41,975 bases of DNA from an uncultured Clostridia bacterium (GTDB lineage: Bacteria > Bacillota > Clostridia > Lachnospirales > Lachnospiraceae), in contig CAMJIC010000001.1 of NCBI GenBank assembly GCA_946405675.1, forward strand, positions 1-41,975, written 5' to 3'. Positions 32,941 to 41,975 of this stretch are shown here, one piece after another. The position numbers and the translations under genes were made by a program. The notes under the pieces are model-generated. The model did not search any database and had not been told where the DNA came from. It was given only the letters and a program-made list of their open reading frames with translations. The stretch's first letter is position 1, and the number at the start of each line of letters is the position of its first letter.

Positions 32941-35709
32941 ATGAATGTTTACCGCGATATTGCTTCATACCCGGATGACCAGGCGCATGGCCGGATCCAT
33001 AAGTATTATCTATGGTACACACTCCTGTTTATCGTTCTGATGACAGGAATGTTTCTTCCATTTCTCCTGAATGGCAAGTCCTTTGTCTGGACGCCGGATG
33101 GAACAAGCCAGTATTTCCCGCAGATGGTCTATCTGAGAAGGTATTTACGGGAAGCATTTTCCGGACTCATCCATGGGGATTTCCGGCCGTTATTCTATGA
33201 TTTCACGATCGGAATGGGAGATGGAATCATCGTTACCGCCCGAATCAACCGGATCGACATTCTCAGCGCTTTGGTTCCGGCAAGCATGCTTGGCGTGTTC
33301 TATAATTTCACCGTACTGCTCCGACTGTACCTTGGCGGATTATTCTTTTCCATTCTCTTCCGTTACAGAAAAATGGACGACCGTGCAATTCTCACAGGTA
33401 CGATCGTCTATACTTCATGCGGTTTTGCCATGTGCCGGGTTACAATGTATCCCGTGTTCGGAATCGCCCTGTATACGCTTCCATTCATGCTGTTTGGCGT
33501 TGAAAAGATCCTGCAGGAAGACAAAATGATATGGATGATCATCGCGGTGACTGTGGCATTTCTGGGAAATTATTACTTTCCCTACATGAATACCATTGCC
33601 GTTGGTTTTTATTTTCTGTTCCGCTGGCCGTCGATCCGCAGGAAAGTCCCGATGTCCTCAAGTCCTGTGGCTGTGTTTTTCAGCAAAGGATTCCGTACAC
33701 TCGGAGGCTGGCTCGTCGGTGTAGGGATGCAGGCATGTATCCTGATTCCGACCTTCAATCATGTTTTTTCTTCAGACAGAGTACATGTAGAAGAGACCTC
33801 CGGCATTCCTTTCCTGTATCCGGTCAAGTACATGGTCAGTCTGGTGCTCGGGTTCATCAGCCCGAATATTAAACCGGGATACAGTACAGTTGTAAGCATG
33901 ATCGCTCTGGTGGTTCCGATCCTGGTCTTTCTATACTGCGATCATTTTCCTAAACTGAATGCGCTGCGTGCAGCCTTGCTTCTTGAAGCGGCAGGCCTCT
34001 TTCTTCCTTTTGTCGGCCTTGTGATGGGTGCTTTTGGAAATGTGAGCAATCGATGGGTCTTCATTTTTGCGTTTACACTCGGTATATCCAGTATCTATGT
34101 GGTGCAAAAAGGACCCGCATACGGAGTGCCCGCATGCCGCGTGCTGGCTGTAATCACATCCCTGTATGCCGCAGGATCAGTGGCACTGTTCATTCTAAGG
34201 AGGCATCTTGGCATCAGCTCCCTCTATTGTCTGTATGTGGCAGTGGGTGCCGCGTGCCTGACAGTATCTTCGCTTGTATTCCTGATCCTGCGGCGCAGAC
34301 AGCCTTCTTATCAAGTATACAGCTTTGTAATCACTGTCCTTGCGATTCTGTGCGCCGCGGTCATGGGTTTTGTTACCTTCCAGCCTGGACTGGGAAACGT
34401 ATCAACGACATATATGGCAATGAAAGAGTTGCCTTCATACTACGACAGCCAGCCCGTAAGCCGTCTCCACGCCCTGAAAGATGGAGTTTTTTCCCGCACG
34501 GATACCGGATACAACAAAAGGCTTTGGCTGAACAATTCCCTGTACCATGACTATTACGGCGTCTCAGGATTCAATAGTGTCGCGAACGGTAATCTGCAGA
34601 ACTTTTTACTGCAGCTGGAGAGTCCCGGAATTGAAAGCAATGTCAGAATCATGTCAATGGGCGGCAGCACTGTCTGTGAGAACCTTGCTTGTGTCGGTTA
34701 TTATCTGACAGACAGAAAAGACGGGATTATCCCTTATGGCTTTTCACCGATGCCGGAGCATAGCGACAAGAAAAATATATTGTACCGGAATCAAAACCCC
34801 TTGTATTTTGCACGTACCTATGACAGTGCAGTATCCTCTGCTACGTTCGATAACCTCAGTGCAGCGCAGAAAGAACAGTCTTTGATCAAAACTGTTGTAC
34901 TGGATGAGGCAGACCTGACACACCTTCCAGACAATTTTGTAAAGGCAAAAGCCCCTGAAACCCATGAGATATGCATTCCTCTGGATACAGAAACAGCAGC
35001 CGTGAACGGATCTTTGGAAAAGAAAGAAAATGGAGGATTTGTTCTTGGGCCTGAAAGCGAGATCACATTTCCTGTTGAACGCAGACAAGGCTGCGAATCC
35101 TACATCCATCTTACAGGCGTTTCCTATGAGGATGCGTATGTTTCGAAGGATGACGAATCAATCACCCTGTATTCCGGTGCCGGGAAGAGAAAACTGTTTC
35201 TGAGAAGTGATGACAATCCGTATCAGGTTCCCATCAAAGGCTGGCTATCCTATATGGGTTATTCCGAGACGAATGGTCACGATGAAATCCGAATCAGGTT
35301 GAATGGGAAGGGACGCTGCAAAATCAGATCTGCTGAAATCGTCTATATTCCCATGAATTCTTTTGAAGAGGATGTCGCGAAGAGAAACCACGGCGGCTGC
35401 AGCGAGCCTGTCCTGTCTGCGAATACGGTAGAAGGTGACCTGGAAGATGGAGGCCAGCGTTTTGTAGAGCTGTCGCTTCTCTATTCCGATGGCTGGAGTG
35501 CTGAAGTGGATGGTGCCCCGGTACTACTGATGCGGTCAAATCTCTGTTATACCGGCTTTTATGTATCAGAAGGCGCACACCACTTTAAGCTCACGTATTC
35601 GCCGCCACATATGAAGCCTGCAATTGTGATCACGTTACTGAGCTGGCTGATATTTGTCCTGGTACTGATTCGAACGATCAAACGCAGTCAGGCATTGAAA
35701 AAATCATAA
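32941..35709 (+). CDS. yfhO: YfhO-family membrane protein
   Basis: A large polytopic protein with about a dozen membrane helices in the first 480 residues and a last helix at the C-terminus (AIVITLLSWLIFVLVLIRTI). N-terminal landmarks: FLLNGKSFVWTPDGTSQYFPQ, FYDFTIGMGDG and NYYFPYMNT, all typical of YfhO. The C-terminal extracellular part has LLYSDGWSAEVDG and FYVSEGAHHFKLTY, the usual end of this family. B. subtilis YfhO is linked to glycosylation of lipoteichoic acid, probably as a lipid-sugar-dependent GT-C-like transferase outside the cell. GGAG stands nine bases before the ATG. It is the only intact plus-strand gene and appears more AT-rich than its neighbours, so separate acquisition is possible. 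Confidence 0.9.
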   Translation: MNVYRDIASYPDDQAHGRIHKYYLWYTLLFIVLMTGMFLPFLLNGKSFVWTPDGTSQYFPQMVYLRRYLREAFSGLIHGDFRPLFYDFTIGMGDGIIVTARINRIDILSALVPASMLGVFYNFTVLLRLYLGGLFFSILFRYRKMDDRAILTGTIVYTSCGFAMCRVTMYPVFGIALYTLPFMLFGVEKILQEDKMIWMIIAVTVAFLGNYYFPYMNTIAVGFYFLFRWPSIRRKVPMSSSPVAVFFSKGFRTLGGWLVGVGMQACILIPTFNHVFSSDRVHVEETSGIPFLYPVKYMVSLVLGFISPNIKPGYSTVVSMIALVVPILVFLYCDHFPKLNALRAALLLEAAGLFLPFVGLVMGAFGNVSNRWVFIFAFTLGISSIYVVQKGPAYGVPACRVLAVITSLYAAGSVALFILRRHLGISSLYCLYVAVGAACLTVSSLVFLILRRRQPSYQVYSFVITVLAILCAAVMGFVTFQPGLGNVSTTYMAMKELPSYYDSQPVSRLHALKDGVFSRTDTGYNKRLWLNNSLYHDYYGVSGFNSVANGNLQNFLLQLESPGIESNVRIMSMGGSTVCENLACVGYYLTDRKDGIIPYGFSPMPEHSDKKNILYRNQNPLYFARTYDSAVSSATFDNLSAAQKEQSLIKTVVLDEADLTHLPDNFVKAKAPETHEICIPLDTETAAVNGSLEKKENGGFVLGPESEITFPVERRQGCESYIHLTGVSYEDAYVSKDDESITLYSGAGKRKLFLRSDDNPYQVPIKGWLSYMGYSETNGHDEIRIRLNGKGRCKIRSAEIVYIPMNSFEEDVAKRNHGGCSEPVLSANTVEGDLEDGGQRFVELSLLYSDGWSAEVDGAPVLLMRSNLCYTGFYVSEGAHHFKLTYSPPHMKPAIVITLLSWLIFVLVLIRTIKRSQALKKS

Positions 35710-35747
35710 AAAGACGGGAGCATGGCACGCCATGCTCCCGTCTTTTT
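35708..35747. terminator. bidirectional terminator between yfhO and the hybrid kinase
   Basis: A 19-bp perfect stem (arm AAAAAGACGGGAGCATGGC) with a minimal loop and T-runs on both strands. It starts at the yfhO stop and would also end transcription of the convergent kinase gene (stop at 35819). Confidence 0.9.
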
Positions 35748-35818
35748 TGCAGAGCCTTCAGGACACCTCTCTTCAATCTATTGCTCCAGCGCAACAATCC
35801 TTGAAAACGGATGCCCTC

Positions 35819-38800
35819 TCACTTTCTGCCTGCCAGCTTTCCAAGCACAGCATACAGGTGATCCGATTCAATCGGCTTGGACAGATGGGCATTCATCCCT
35901 GCCTGGAGGGAATTCTGGACATCCTCGTCAAAGGCATTGGCGGTAAGCGCGATGATCGGAATCGTCCGGGCATCCTCTCTGTCAAGGGCACGGATCGCCC
36001 TGGCGGCATCCAGGCCATTCATCACCGGCATCCGCATGTCCATCAGTATGGCATCGTAGTAATGAGGCGCGCTCTTTTCAAACATCTCCACGCAGATCTT
36101 TCCATTCTGCGCCCAGTCATGCTCCATCCCTTCCAGCTCCAGAAGGTCAAAGATGATATCCGCATTCATCTCCAGATCTTCAGCGATCAGGATCCGAAGG
36201 CCATTCAAATCCGCCGGCCCCGCATCCATCTCCAGGATCTTCTTTCTGATCCCTTCCTTTTTCATCATGGTAAGTACATCCGCAGGATACAGCGGCTTGG
36301 TCAGGAAGCCGTCCACACCTGCGATCCTTGCATCCTCCTCAACATCCTCCCAGGAATACGCCGTAAGCACCACCACCCCGGATTCCATCCCTACGATCTT
36401 CCGGATCTGCCTTGTGACCTCTATGCCATCGAGCTCCGGCATACGAAGATCCATCAGGATCAGGCCATACGCTTCCTGCCGTGCCTTCTTCAGGCGGATC
36501 AGCTCAAGACCTTCCCGGCCGCTGAGGGCGACATCCGCAGTGATGCCGACCTCTTCCAGAACTGACCGGGCATGCTCCGCATCGACCTCCTCATCATCGA
36601 CTACCAGCACCCGAAGATCGTGGTTTAACACTCCTTCCTCATGGCCGTGGCTCATCACGCGGTCACTGTCACGCAGCGGAACCGTCACAACGAAGGTCGT
36701 ACCGTGTCCCGGCTCAGAATCCACCGTGATGCTTCCATTCATCAGCTCCACAATACTCTTTGTGATCGCCATGCCCAGCCCGGTAGAGCCATACTTATTG
36801 GCGCTTTCCGCCCGCTCCTGGGAAAACGCTTCAAATACCCGGGGCAGGAAGTCCTTGTCCATGCCGATCCCGGTATCTCTGACAGTGAAGCGCAGTGTAC
36901 TGAGCCCTTCATAATGAGCCACGCACACTACATCAAAACAGACCGTCCCCGGTGCCGGAGTAAACTTCACTGCATTGCCCAGGATATTGATCAGCACCTG
37001 CTTCAGCTTCATGTCATCGCCGATATAATAGTCCAGCAGCCTTCCCTCGGTATGGAATTCGAAATTCAAGCCCTTGTCGGCACACTGGGCATTGATCATC
37101 GTATGAATCTGGCCGATGATCTCAGAGAAAGAAAACTCCTCATTCCGGATAGACATACGGCCGCTTTCGATACGGCTCATGTCAAGGATAGCATTGATCA
37201 GGCCAAGAAGATGGCGCGCGCTGGCGCCGATCTTTTCCAGCTGCTCCTTCGTGCGGTCCGAAAGCTCAGGATTCTTGAGCGCAATGGTGTCGATGCAGAT
37301 GATGGCGTTCATCGGTGTCCGGATCTCATGGCTCATGTTGGAGAGGAAGACCGTCTTGGCCTTATTGGCCTGCTCCGCCGCTGCCAGCGCATCGCTGAGC
37401 GCCTGCTGCTGGGCCATGGACTGGCGCATCTCTGCATCAATCACCGTCAGCCCAAGGCCGATGGCATGTACCCGGTGATCCGTGCGGTCCTCCGCATGCC
37501 GCACGCCTGCCACCCGGATCATCTCATAGTATTCACTCCCGTCACGCCGGCAAAGATAGCGGAATGCCAGGATCTGTTCTGTTTCCAGCCCCTTCCGGAT
37601 CCTCTCGGGATCAATAAATCCGAGAAATCCCTCCCGGTACTTCTCATCGACATATTGCTCCGCATAATAGGTGAAGCGTTCCAGGTATGGAAAATGAACT
37701 CCCTGGGGCGTCTGCGTCGTATCCTTCGGGTCAGCCCGGTAGCATACGCCATCATCATGATCCAGATCGATATGATACACAGCGCGGTAATCCGATGCCA
37801 GTGCAGTGATCATATGGTCCTGCGCTCTGCGCTGCTTTTCCTCCTGCAGCAGCCGATCCTGAAGTTCCAGACGCCGCTCCAGTTCCTCCTGCTTCCCCCT
37901 GCTTTCCGCCGCTGCCGTTTCCTTTTCCAGCATCAGGCGCGCATTCCTGCGCATCTGGAAAAGAAAGAATGCGGATATGGCCAGAACGGCCAGCAGCGCC
38001 AGGATGGAATGTATGATGCTCCTGCTGATCGTCCTCTGGGAAATTGTACTGATCTCATCTCTCAGGACGCTCTCCCGGATCAGATAGGTCAGCAGCCAGT
38101 CTGTGCCGCCGATGGGATCATAGGACAGGGTCTCATGGATTCCATTGTAGGTAAAAGAAGCCACTCCCTTTACCCCATCTGCAAAATCCTTCGCGACCTT
38201 CTCCCTGGAATAGCCCTTATCAAAGTCTGCATGGGACAGCGCCTCTATGAGATTGTCCTCCACCGCCAGGCCCCCCAGCACCGTATTGCTCAGGGCGATT
38301 CCGTCATTGGTATAGATGTTGCAGAAGGTTGCGCTGTTCTGCGTCTGCATGGATACCCCGGAGAGCATCTCTTCCATCGCAATCTCCATGAAGCAGACGA
38401 CCAGATCCTTTCCCTGATGCTGCAGATGGATCGGGGTGGCAATGATCACTGTCTTCTCAGCATTCTGCGGATCCTTGATAAAAATCTGCGACTTGTCAAG
38501 GCCAAGATAATCAAAGGGATATTGGTCAATATCATTCTGGGTTCCCTGAGAAGTATAGATCAGCCCGTCCTTGTCCACGAAGGCAAACTTCTCCAGGCGG
38601 AACAGCTGTTTCATGCGCATCTGGTATGCCTGGCGGTGCGCATCATCCTTCAGGTCCTCTTCTGTCATCAGGTCGAGAGCAGTCTGCATATCCTGGATCC
38701 TGCCCTGCAGGTTCCTGGTCACAACCTGTTCCCGCCGGTCCGCCAGCTCATCCAGGTACAGAAGGGACACCTTGTGCACAGCCTCATCCGTATCCCTCTG

Positions 38801-38896
38801 CGCACCCTGTCCCATCCACATAGAGCCAAACACAAAAATCAGCAACACAATCAAACCGCCGCAAATCCCAATTGTTATAATGCTGCCCCGTTTCAT
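35819..38896 (-). CDS. hybrid sensor histidine kinase with two receiver domains
   Basis: ATG 38896 (MKRGSIITIG) is chosen, with GGAGGGAGAGGG before it; an upstream in-frame start at 38920 has no support. Order: membrane helix (GGLIVLLIFVFGSMWM), an extracellular sensor of about 270 residues resembling a Cache domain, a second helix (ILALLAVLAISAFFLF), a coiled coil, a PAS-like module (DYRAVYHIDLDHDDG) also seen in the cyclase at 39064, HisKA (FLSNMSHEIRTPMNA), HATPase_c (NAVKFT, VRDTGIGM, STGLGMAI), then two receivers with phospho-acceptors in LILMDLRMPELDG and AILMDMRMPVMNG. There is no Hpt domain, so a separate Hpt protein is needed for a relay; one lies at 22866-23231. Confidence 0.93.
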   Translation of the reverse strand: MKRGSIITIGICGGLIVLLIFVFGSMWMGQGAQRDTDEAVHKVSLLYLDELADRREQVVTRNLQGRIQDMQTALDLMTEEDLKDDAHRQAYQMRMKQLFRLEKFAFVDKDGLIYTSQGTQNDIDQYPFDYLGLDKSQIFIKDPQNAEKTVIIATPIHLQHQGKDLVVCFMEIAMEEMLSGVSMQTQNSATFCNIYTNDGIALSNTVLGGLAVEDNLIEALSHADFDKGYSREKVAKDFADGVKGVASFTYNGIHETLSYDPIGGTDWLLTYLIRESVLRDEISTISQRTISRSIIHSILALLAVLAISAFFLFQMRRNARLMLEKETAAAESRGKQEELERRLELQDRLLQEEKQRRAQDHMITALASDYRAVYHIDLDHDDGVCYRADPKDTTQTPQGVHFPYLERFTYYAEQYVDEKYREGFLGFIDPERIRKGLETEQILAFRYLCRRDGSEYYEMIRVAGVRHAEDRTDHRVHAIGLGLTVIDAEMRQSMAQQQALSDALAAAEQANKAKTVFLSNMSHEIRTPMNAIICIDTIALKNPELSDRTKEQLEKIGASARHLLGLINAILDMSRIESGRMSIRNEEFSFSEIIGQIHTMINAQCADKGLNFEFHTEGRLLDYYIGDDMKLKQVLINILGNAVKFTPAPGTVCFDVVCVAHYEGLSTLRFTVRDTGIGMDKDFLPRVFEAFSQERAESANKYGSTGLGMAITKSIVELMNGSITVDSEPGHGTTFVVTVPLRDSDRVMSHGHEEGVLNHDLRVLVVDDEEVDAEHARSVLEEVGITADVALSGREGLELIRLKKARQEAYGLILMDLRMPELDGIEVTRQIRKIVGMESGVVVLTAYSWEDVEEDARIAGVDGFLTKPLYPADVLTMMKKEGIRKKILEMDAGPADLNGLRILIAEDLEMNADIIFDLLELEGMEHDWAQNGKICVEMFEKSAPHYYDAILMDMRMPVMNGLDAARAIRALDREDARTIPIIALTANAFDEDVQNSLQAGMNAHLSKPIESDHLYAVLGKLAGRK

Positions 38897-39063
38897 ACAC
38901 CCTCTCCCTCCAGCAGTCACTTCAGGATCTGTCAGTCATTTGGGATCTGTCGCGTAATTGTTTACAGTTAAGTACGGCGAGGCTTTCTGAAGCAGATATC
39001 GGAAAACCAGACAGGCAATATGCATAAGTTAATTCGTGACAGGTCCTAACCGTTTGCAGATCC

Positions 39064-41793
39064 TCAGGAACCATCCGTAAGATGATAGAATCCATAAATC
39101 TTCTGCGGATCACGCTCCACCCTGTCCGCTGCGATCTTCGCGCGGATAAACCGTTCTTCGATCTCCGCCTCTTCCTGCGCATAGGAATAGATGCCAAACC
39201 GCAGGGTGACCTTGTCTGCGATCTCATCCTCGAAGAACAAGTCATCCACAAAACGCTTCAAAAGCACTCCATAATCATTCCGGTGCGGGCAGTAAAGCAG
39301 AAATGCATCCCTCTCTCTCCTGCCGCCGATCCCTCCGGTCTTTCGCAGAAGATTCTTCAAGCCGATCCCGATGCTCCGCTGAACGAGATCTCCAAATTGC
39401 GATCCATACTGTTCATATAAGGAATGGAACTGGTTCACACTGCAGACGATCGCGTCAAAGTCCGCTCCGCTGTAATGCCGGTCGTAACGGTTCACATACC
39501 GGAAGAAATAATCGATATTGTAAAGCCCTGTCAGCCTGTCTTTTTGTGTGCGCCTGATCAGATCCCGGTTCTCGGAAAGCTCAATGCACCTTTCAATGCG
39601 GGCTTTGATGATCTCTATATCCGGATAGGGCTTCGGGATAAAGTCTACCGCGCCGATCTTCAGGCAATCCAGCTCCGCATGGGGATCCACTGAAAGGAAG
39701 ATCACCGGGATAAACATCAGCTCTTCGTCCACCTGCATGGCGTTCATCACTTCCCGGCCTGTCATGCGAGGCATATACAGGTCAAGCAGCACAAGCATAA
39801 TCTCATCCTTATGATCCCGAAGCATCTCCATCGCCTCGATCCCATCCGCCGCATAATAGATGTCATAGTCATCCTTAAGCAGGTCCCCCAGGATCTCACG
39901 GTTCCCATCGATGTCATCCACGATCAGGATGTGCTTGCGCACATTGACCAGAGAAAGCCCTCCAGCCCCCTGAGGCACGGCGGATTTCTCCCGCTCTTCC
40001 TCCGTGACGGCCGCGCCAAGGCTTTTCAGCAGCAGCTTTTCCGTATACATCAGCGTGTCCGCCCGCTCAAAAACCATCTCACAGTTTTTGTCCTTCGAGG
40101 GCTCAAAACGGGCGCATCCGAAGGAAACCACCGCCCTGCCCCGGCCGATATTCACCAATACCTGTTTTTCAAATTTCTCCAGAAGGGATTCCTGGTTGAA
40201 ATAGTCCTCCCCCTCCAGAACCGCGGTAAATTCATCTCCTCCAATGCGAAAGACCGGGCTGTGCTTGAAACAGGTGCAGATCATCTTGCAGGCTTCTTTG
40301 ATATATGCGTCGCCTGCCTCGTGGCCGCGGGTGTCATTGATCCGCTTCAGGTCATTCAGGTCGAATACAACAATGCTGAATTCCAGGCTTTTCTCCTGCC
40401 CGATCCGCCGGTTGATACGCTCCTGCGCCTGGCTGAAAGCATACTTATTCTTTACGCCTGTCATCGCATCGATCGTTGCCATTCTCCGGGCAACTGACAG
40501 GTCGTCCACAATCTTCCTCTGATGGCGGATCTGAGCGTCTTCATCCAAAAGGCCGATGATCAGCTTAGGCTTCCCGTCCTCTTCAAAGCTGGACGCTTTC
40601 ATTCTCACATAGAAAGGAGTATCCCCGTTCACCATACGATAATCCAGCACGAACACGCCGTCCTGAGCGATCGTGCTGAGGATGTTCTCCTTGGTTATCT
40701 GAGAATGGAACAGTTCCCTGTCCTCCGGATAAACGGTCTCAAGCCACTTCTGCTCCATGCGCCGGAAGAAATCGCTTCCCTGTTCCCCGACCCCTAAGCC
40801 GTCACTTTCCCTGGCATCGCTGAATCTACTGAACTGCTCCGTCTCCGGATCGACCAGATACAGTACGATCAGATTGTTGTTCAGGGCACTGAAACGCAGA
40901 TAAGTCTTACGATCCTCACTTGCACGCAGGGCAGCGGCACGGTCCTTCACCTGGGCATCGATGTTGTTCACGCCAATGATGATATGATCCTGATCCTCAC
41001 TGCCATATGCCGCCTTCAGGCTTACATAGACAGGCTCCCCCTCAACAAGAAGCCGGTACTGCATGAGGAACATCCCATGCTTTCTGATCTCAGCCAGAAG
41101 TGTGTCCTTCTCCATGGCTGAAAGAAACTTCTTCTGGTCTTCTTCATAGATATAGATGAGCGCGTTCTTCTTGCACTCCTCGAAAAAAGCCGTTCCCATG
41201 GTCTTTGTTGCATGATATCCGGACTGCGTCCTGGAGCCGTACTCGATGAAATCACCGCTCTCCAGATCCACATAGTAAAGATTGAAATAATCCTCTGACA
41301 GCGCGATGACAATACTTTCATAGGCCGCCCTTGAGATAACCGCCTCCTGATAATCCGCTCTGGCCTGCTCACGCTCTTTCTTGGCCTGCTCCATCTCCGT
41401 AACGTCCAAAGACATGCCAAGAAGGCACTCACGCCCGCCTTCATCATAAAACTTCAGCTTTGTCGTCCGAAGCTGATGCTTCAGCCCGGCAGCATCCTCC
41501 GCCTCTTCCTCATACACACAGGGCTGATCCATCGAGAGCGCTCTTTGATCGTCTTCGGAGAAATGCGCCGCGGCACGATGTCCGAAGATCTCCTCATCCG
41601 TCAGGCCCGCCACCTCCTGCGGCGTCTCCTTATGCGCAAAGCCCGCAAACGCCTGGTTGCAGAAAAGATAAGCCCCGGTCCTGGCATCCTTGGCAAATGT
41701 CATCGCCGGTATATATTCCAATAAGGCATCAAGAGACTCCCTCTGCAGCCTCAGCTGCTCAGCCTGATCGCCTGCCTTCCCTGATCTCTCCAT
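39064..41793 (-). CDS. PAS-GGDEF-receiver-degenerate GGDEF protein (diguanylate cyclase)
   Basis: ATG 41793 is chosen: GGGAG is six bases upstream, while ATG 41847 lies only a few bases after the -10 of the promoter and has no binding site. Order: a PAS domain (ALLEYIPAMTFAKDARTGAY), two tandem copies of a PAS-like module (EDYFNLYYVDLESGDF and NLIVLYLVDPETEQF), a complete GGDEF domain (FDLNDLKRINDTRGH, RIGGDEFTAV), a receiver (ILIVDDIDGNREILGDLL, LVLLDLYMPRMTG, FIPKPYP) and a second GGDEF fold with ERDAF in place of GGDEF. The inhibitory RxxD site before the active motif is absent. It should make c-di-GMP from GTP in the cytoplasm and is probably controlled by the receiver. No membrane helix is seen. 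Confidence 0.93.
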   Translation of the reverse strand: MERSGKAGDQAEQLRLQRESLDALLEYIPAMTFAKDARTGAYLFCNQAFAGFAHKETPQEVAGLTDEEIFGHRAAAHFSEDDQRALSMDQPCVYEEEAEDAAGLKHQLRTTKLKFYDEGGRECLLGMSLDVTEMEQAKKEREQARADYQEAVISRAAYESIVIALSEDYFNLYYVDLESGDFIEYGSRTQSGYHATKTMGTAFFEECKKNALIYIYEEDQKKFLSAMEKDTLLAEIRKHGMFLMQYRLLVEGEPVYVSLKAAYGSEDQDHIIIGVNNIDAQVKDRAAALRASEDRKTYLRFSALNNNLIVLYLVDPETEQFSRFSDARESDGLGVGEQGSDFFRRMEQKWLETVYPEDRELFHSQITKENILSTIAQDGVFVLDYRMVNGDTPFYVRMKASSFEEDGKPKLIIGLLDEDAQIRHQRKIVDDLSVARRMATIDAMTGVKNKYAFSQAQERINRRIGQEKSLEFSIVVFDLNDLKRINDTRGHEAGDAYIKEACKMICTCFKHSPVFRIGGDEFTAVLEGEDYFNQESLLEKFEKQVLVNIGRGRAVVSFGCARFEPSKDKNCEMVFERADTLMYTEKLLLKSLGAAVTEEEREKSAVPQGAGGLSLVNVRKHILIVDDIDGNREILGDLLKDDYDIYYAADGIEAMEMLRDHKDEIMLVLLDLYMPRMTGREVMNAMQVDEELMFIPVIFLSVDPHAELDCLKIGAVDFIPKPYPDIEIIKARIERCIELSENRDLIRRTQKDRLTGLYNIDYFFRYVNRYDRHYSGADFDAIVCSVNQFHSLYEQYGSQFGDLVQRSIGIGLKNLLRKTGGIGGRRERDAFLLYCPHRNDYGVLLKRFVDDLFFEDEIADKVTLRFGIYSYAQEEAEIEERFIRAKIAADRVERDPQKIYGFYHLTDGS

Positions 41794-41851
41794 CTCTTTC
41801 TCCCAATCCCGTTGATATGCACAATATCGCAATGAAGTCTGATTCATGCCA

Positions 41852-41881
41852 ATTATACCGTATCCATGTGTCTTGTTTCAA
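41852..41881 (-). promoter_or_regulatory. sigma-A promoter of the diguanylate cyclase gene
   Basis: On the minus strand TTGAAA (41876-41881) and a perfect TATAAT (41852-41857) are 18 bp apart. The start site would fall at about 41845, which supports translation from ATG 41793. Confidence 0.65.
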
Positions 41882-41975
41882 CTTCTACCGGACAGGTTCT
41901 GAACAGTTGAAATTATAGAAGTTACAAGTCACACCCTGGCCAGGTCACAGTTCACTGCCCGGCCGGTCAGGCTAT
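41880..41975. repeat. A half-palindrome and B block at right edge
   Basis: GACAGGTTCTGAACAGTT (41891-41908) is half of the A palindrome and sits inside an 8-bp inverted repeat (AACTTCTA at 41880-41887, TAGAAGTT at 41916-41923). From 41921 to the end runs the B block, the inverted partner of positions 1-55. Confidence 0.65.

Noticed and set aside
36641..38971. 776-aa plus-strand open frame
   Set aside because: It is the antisense shadow of the hybrid kinase, whose domains are unmistakable on the other strand.
38897..39063. Search for a promoter or terminator between the cyclase and kinase genes
   Set aside because: Several AT-rich steps are present but no -35/-10 pair with acceptable spacing and no hairpin with T-run.

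Overview
The window (41,975 bp, fairly GC-rich) looks like a piece of a Gram-positive Clostridia chromosome, most likely Lachnospiraceae. The evidence is a 396-aa primary sigma factor, an LCP wall ligase, a YfhO membrane protein, a NHLP-type peptide exporter pair, TTG/GTG starts with AGGAGG-like ribosome binding sites, and GGDEF/EAL/receiver proteins. Taxonomy is inferred from these families only. All intact genes but one lie on the minus strand. Both ends of the window are inverted copies of the same short dispersed repeat, so it is probably one assembly contig that broke at repeats.

Layout, left to right. 1-828: a dispersed repeat, a C-terminal remnant of an AAA-ATPase/PD-(D/E)XK protein, and a mini transcription unit inside a 133-bp repeat. 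828-4958: a RelA/SpoT-type synthetase fused to a large unknown C-terminal region, a zinc-ribbon/TPR membrane protein with a 30-residue repeat tail, and a 54-aa gene overlapping both neighbours. 4945-9086: housekeeping block folC, rpoD and a divergent clpX. 9169-11805: an HtrA-like PDZ protein in which all three catalytic residues are replaced. 11819-20974: a cell-surface glycan locus with three family-2 glycosyltransferase genes, an LCP protein, a polyprenyl-phosphate sugar transferase, a WecE-type aminotransferase and two EmrE-like half transporters. A good promoter stands before the last two.

21103-24922: ttcA-like, a LysR regulator, a lone Hpt protein and a receiver-degenerate GGDEF-EAL protein, packed as one operon. 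25039-30751: the two NHLP exporter ABC proteins and, in place of their HlyD-type adaptor, a protein made of about 330 Q/G/Y/A-rich residues joined to only the membrane anchor of such an adaptor. No precursor peptide or maturase was found. 30989-32527: a secreted parallel beta-helix protein. 32941-35709: yfhO, the only intact plus-strand gene. 35819-41793: a hybrid histidine kinase without Hpt domain and a diguanylate cyclase with two GGDEF domains.

How the parts may work together (inference). The hybrid kinase lacks the Hpt relay domain that is found 13 kb away next to the receiver-EAL protein, so they could form a split phosphorelay ending in c-di-GMP hydrolysis, opposed by the diguanylate cyclase. 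c-di-GMP would then be placed to control surface glycan and export functions. Three membrane proteins (LCP, pseudo-HtrA, HlyD-anchor protein) share one unusual design: a long disordered, repeat-built cytoplasmic prefix before a single membrane helix. The most novel items are the adaptor-less NHLP exporter with its prion-like anchor protein, the RelA/SpoT fusion without the usual guanine-stacking tyrosine, the triple-dead HtrA, and a family of intergenic palindromic repeats with base-pair covariation.
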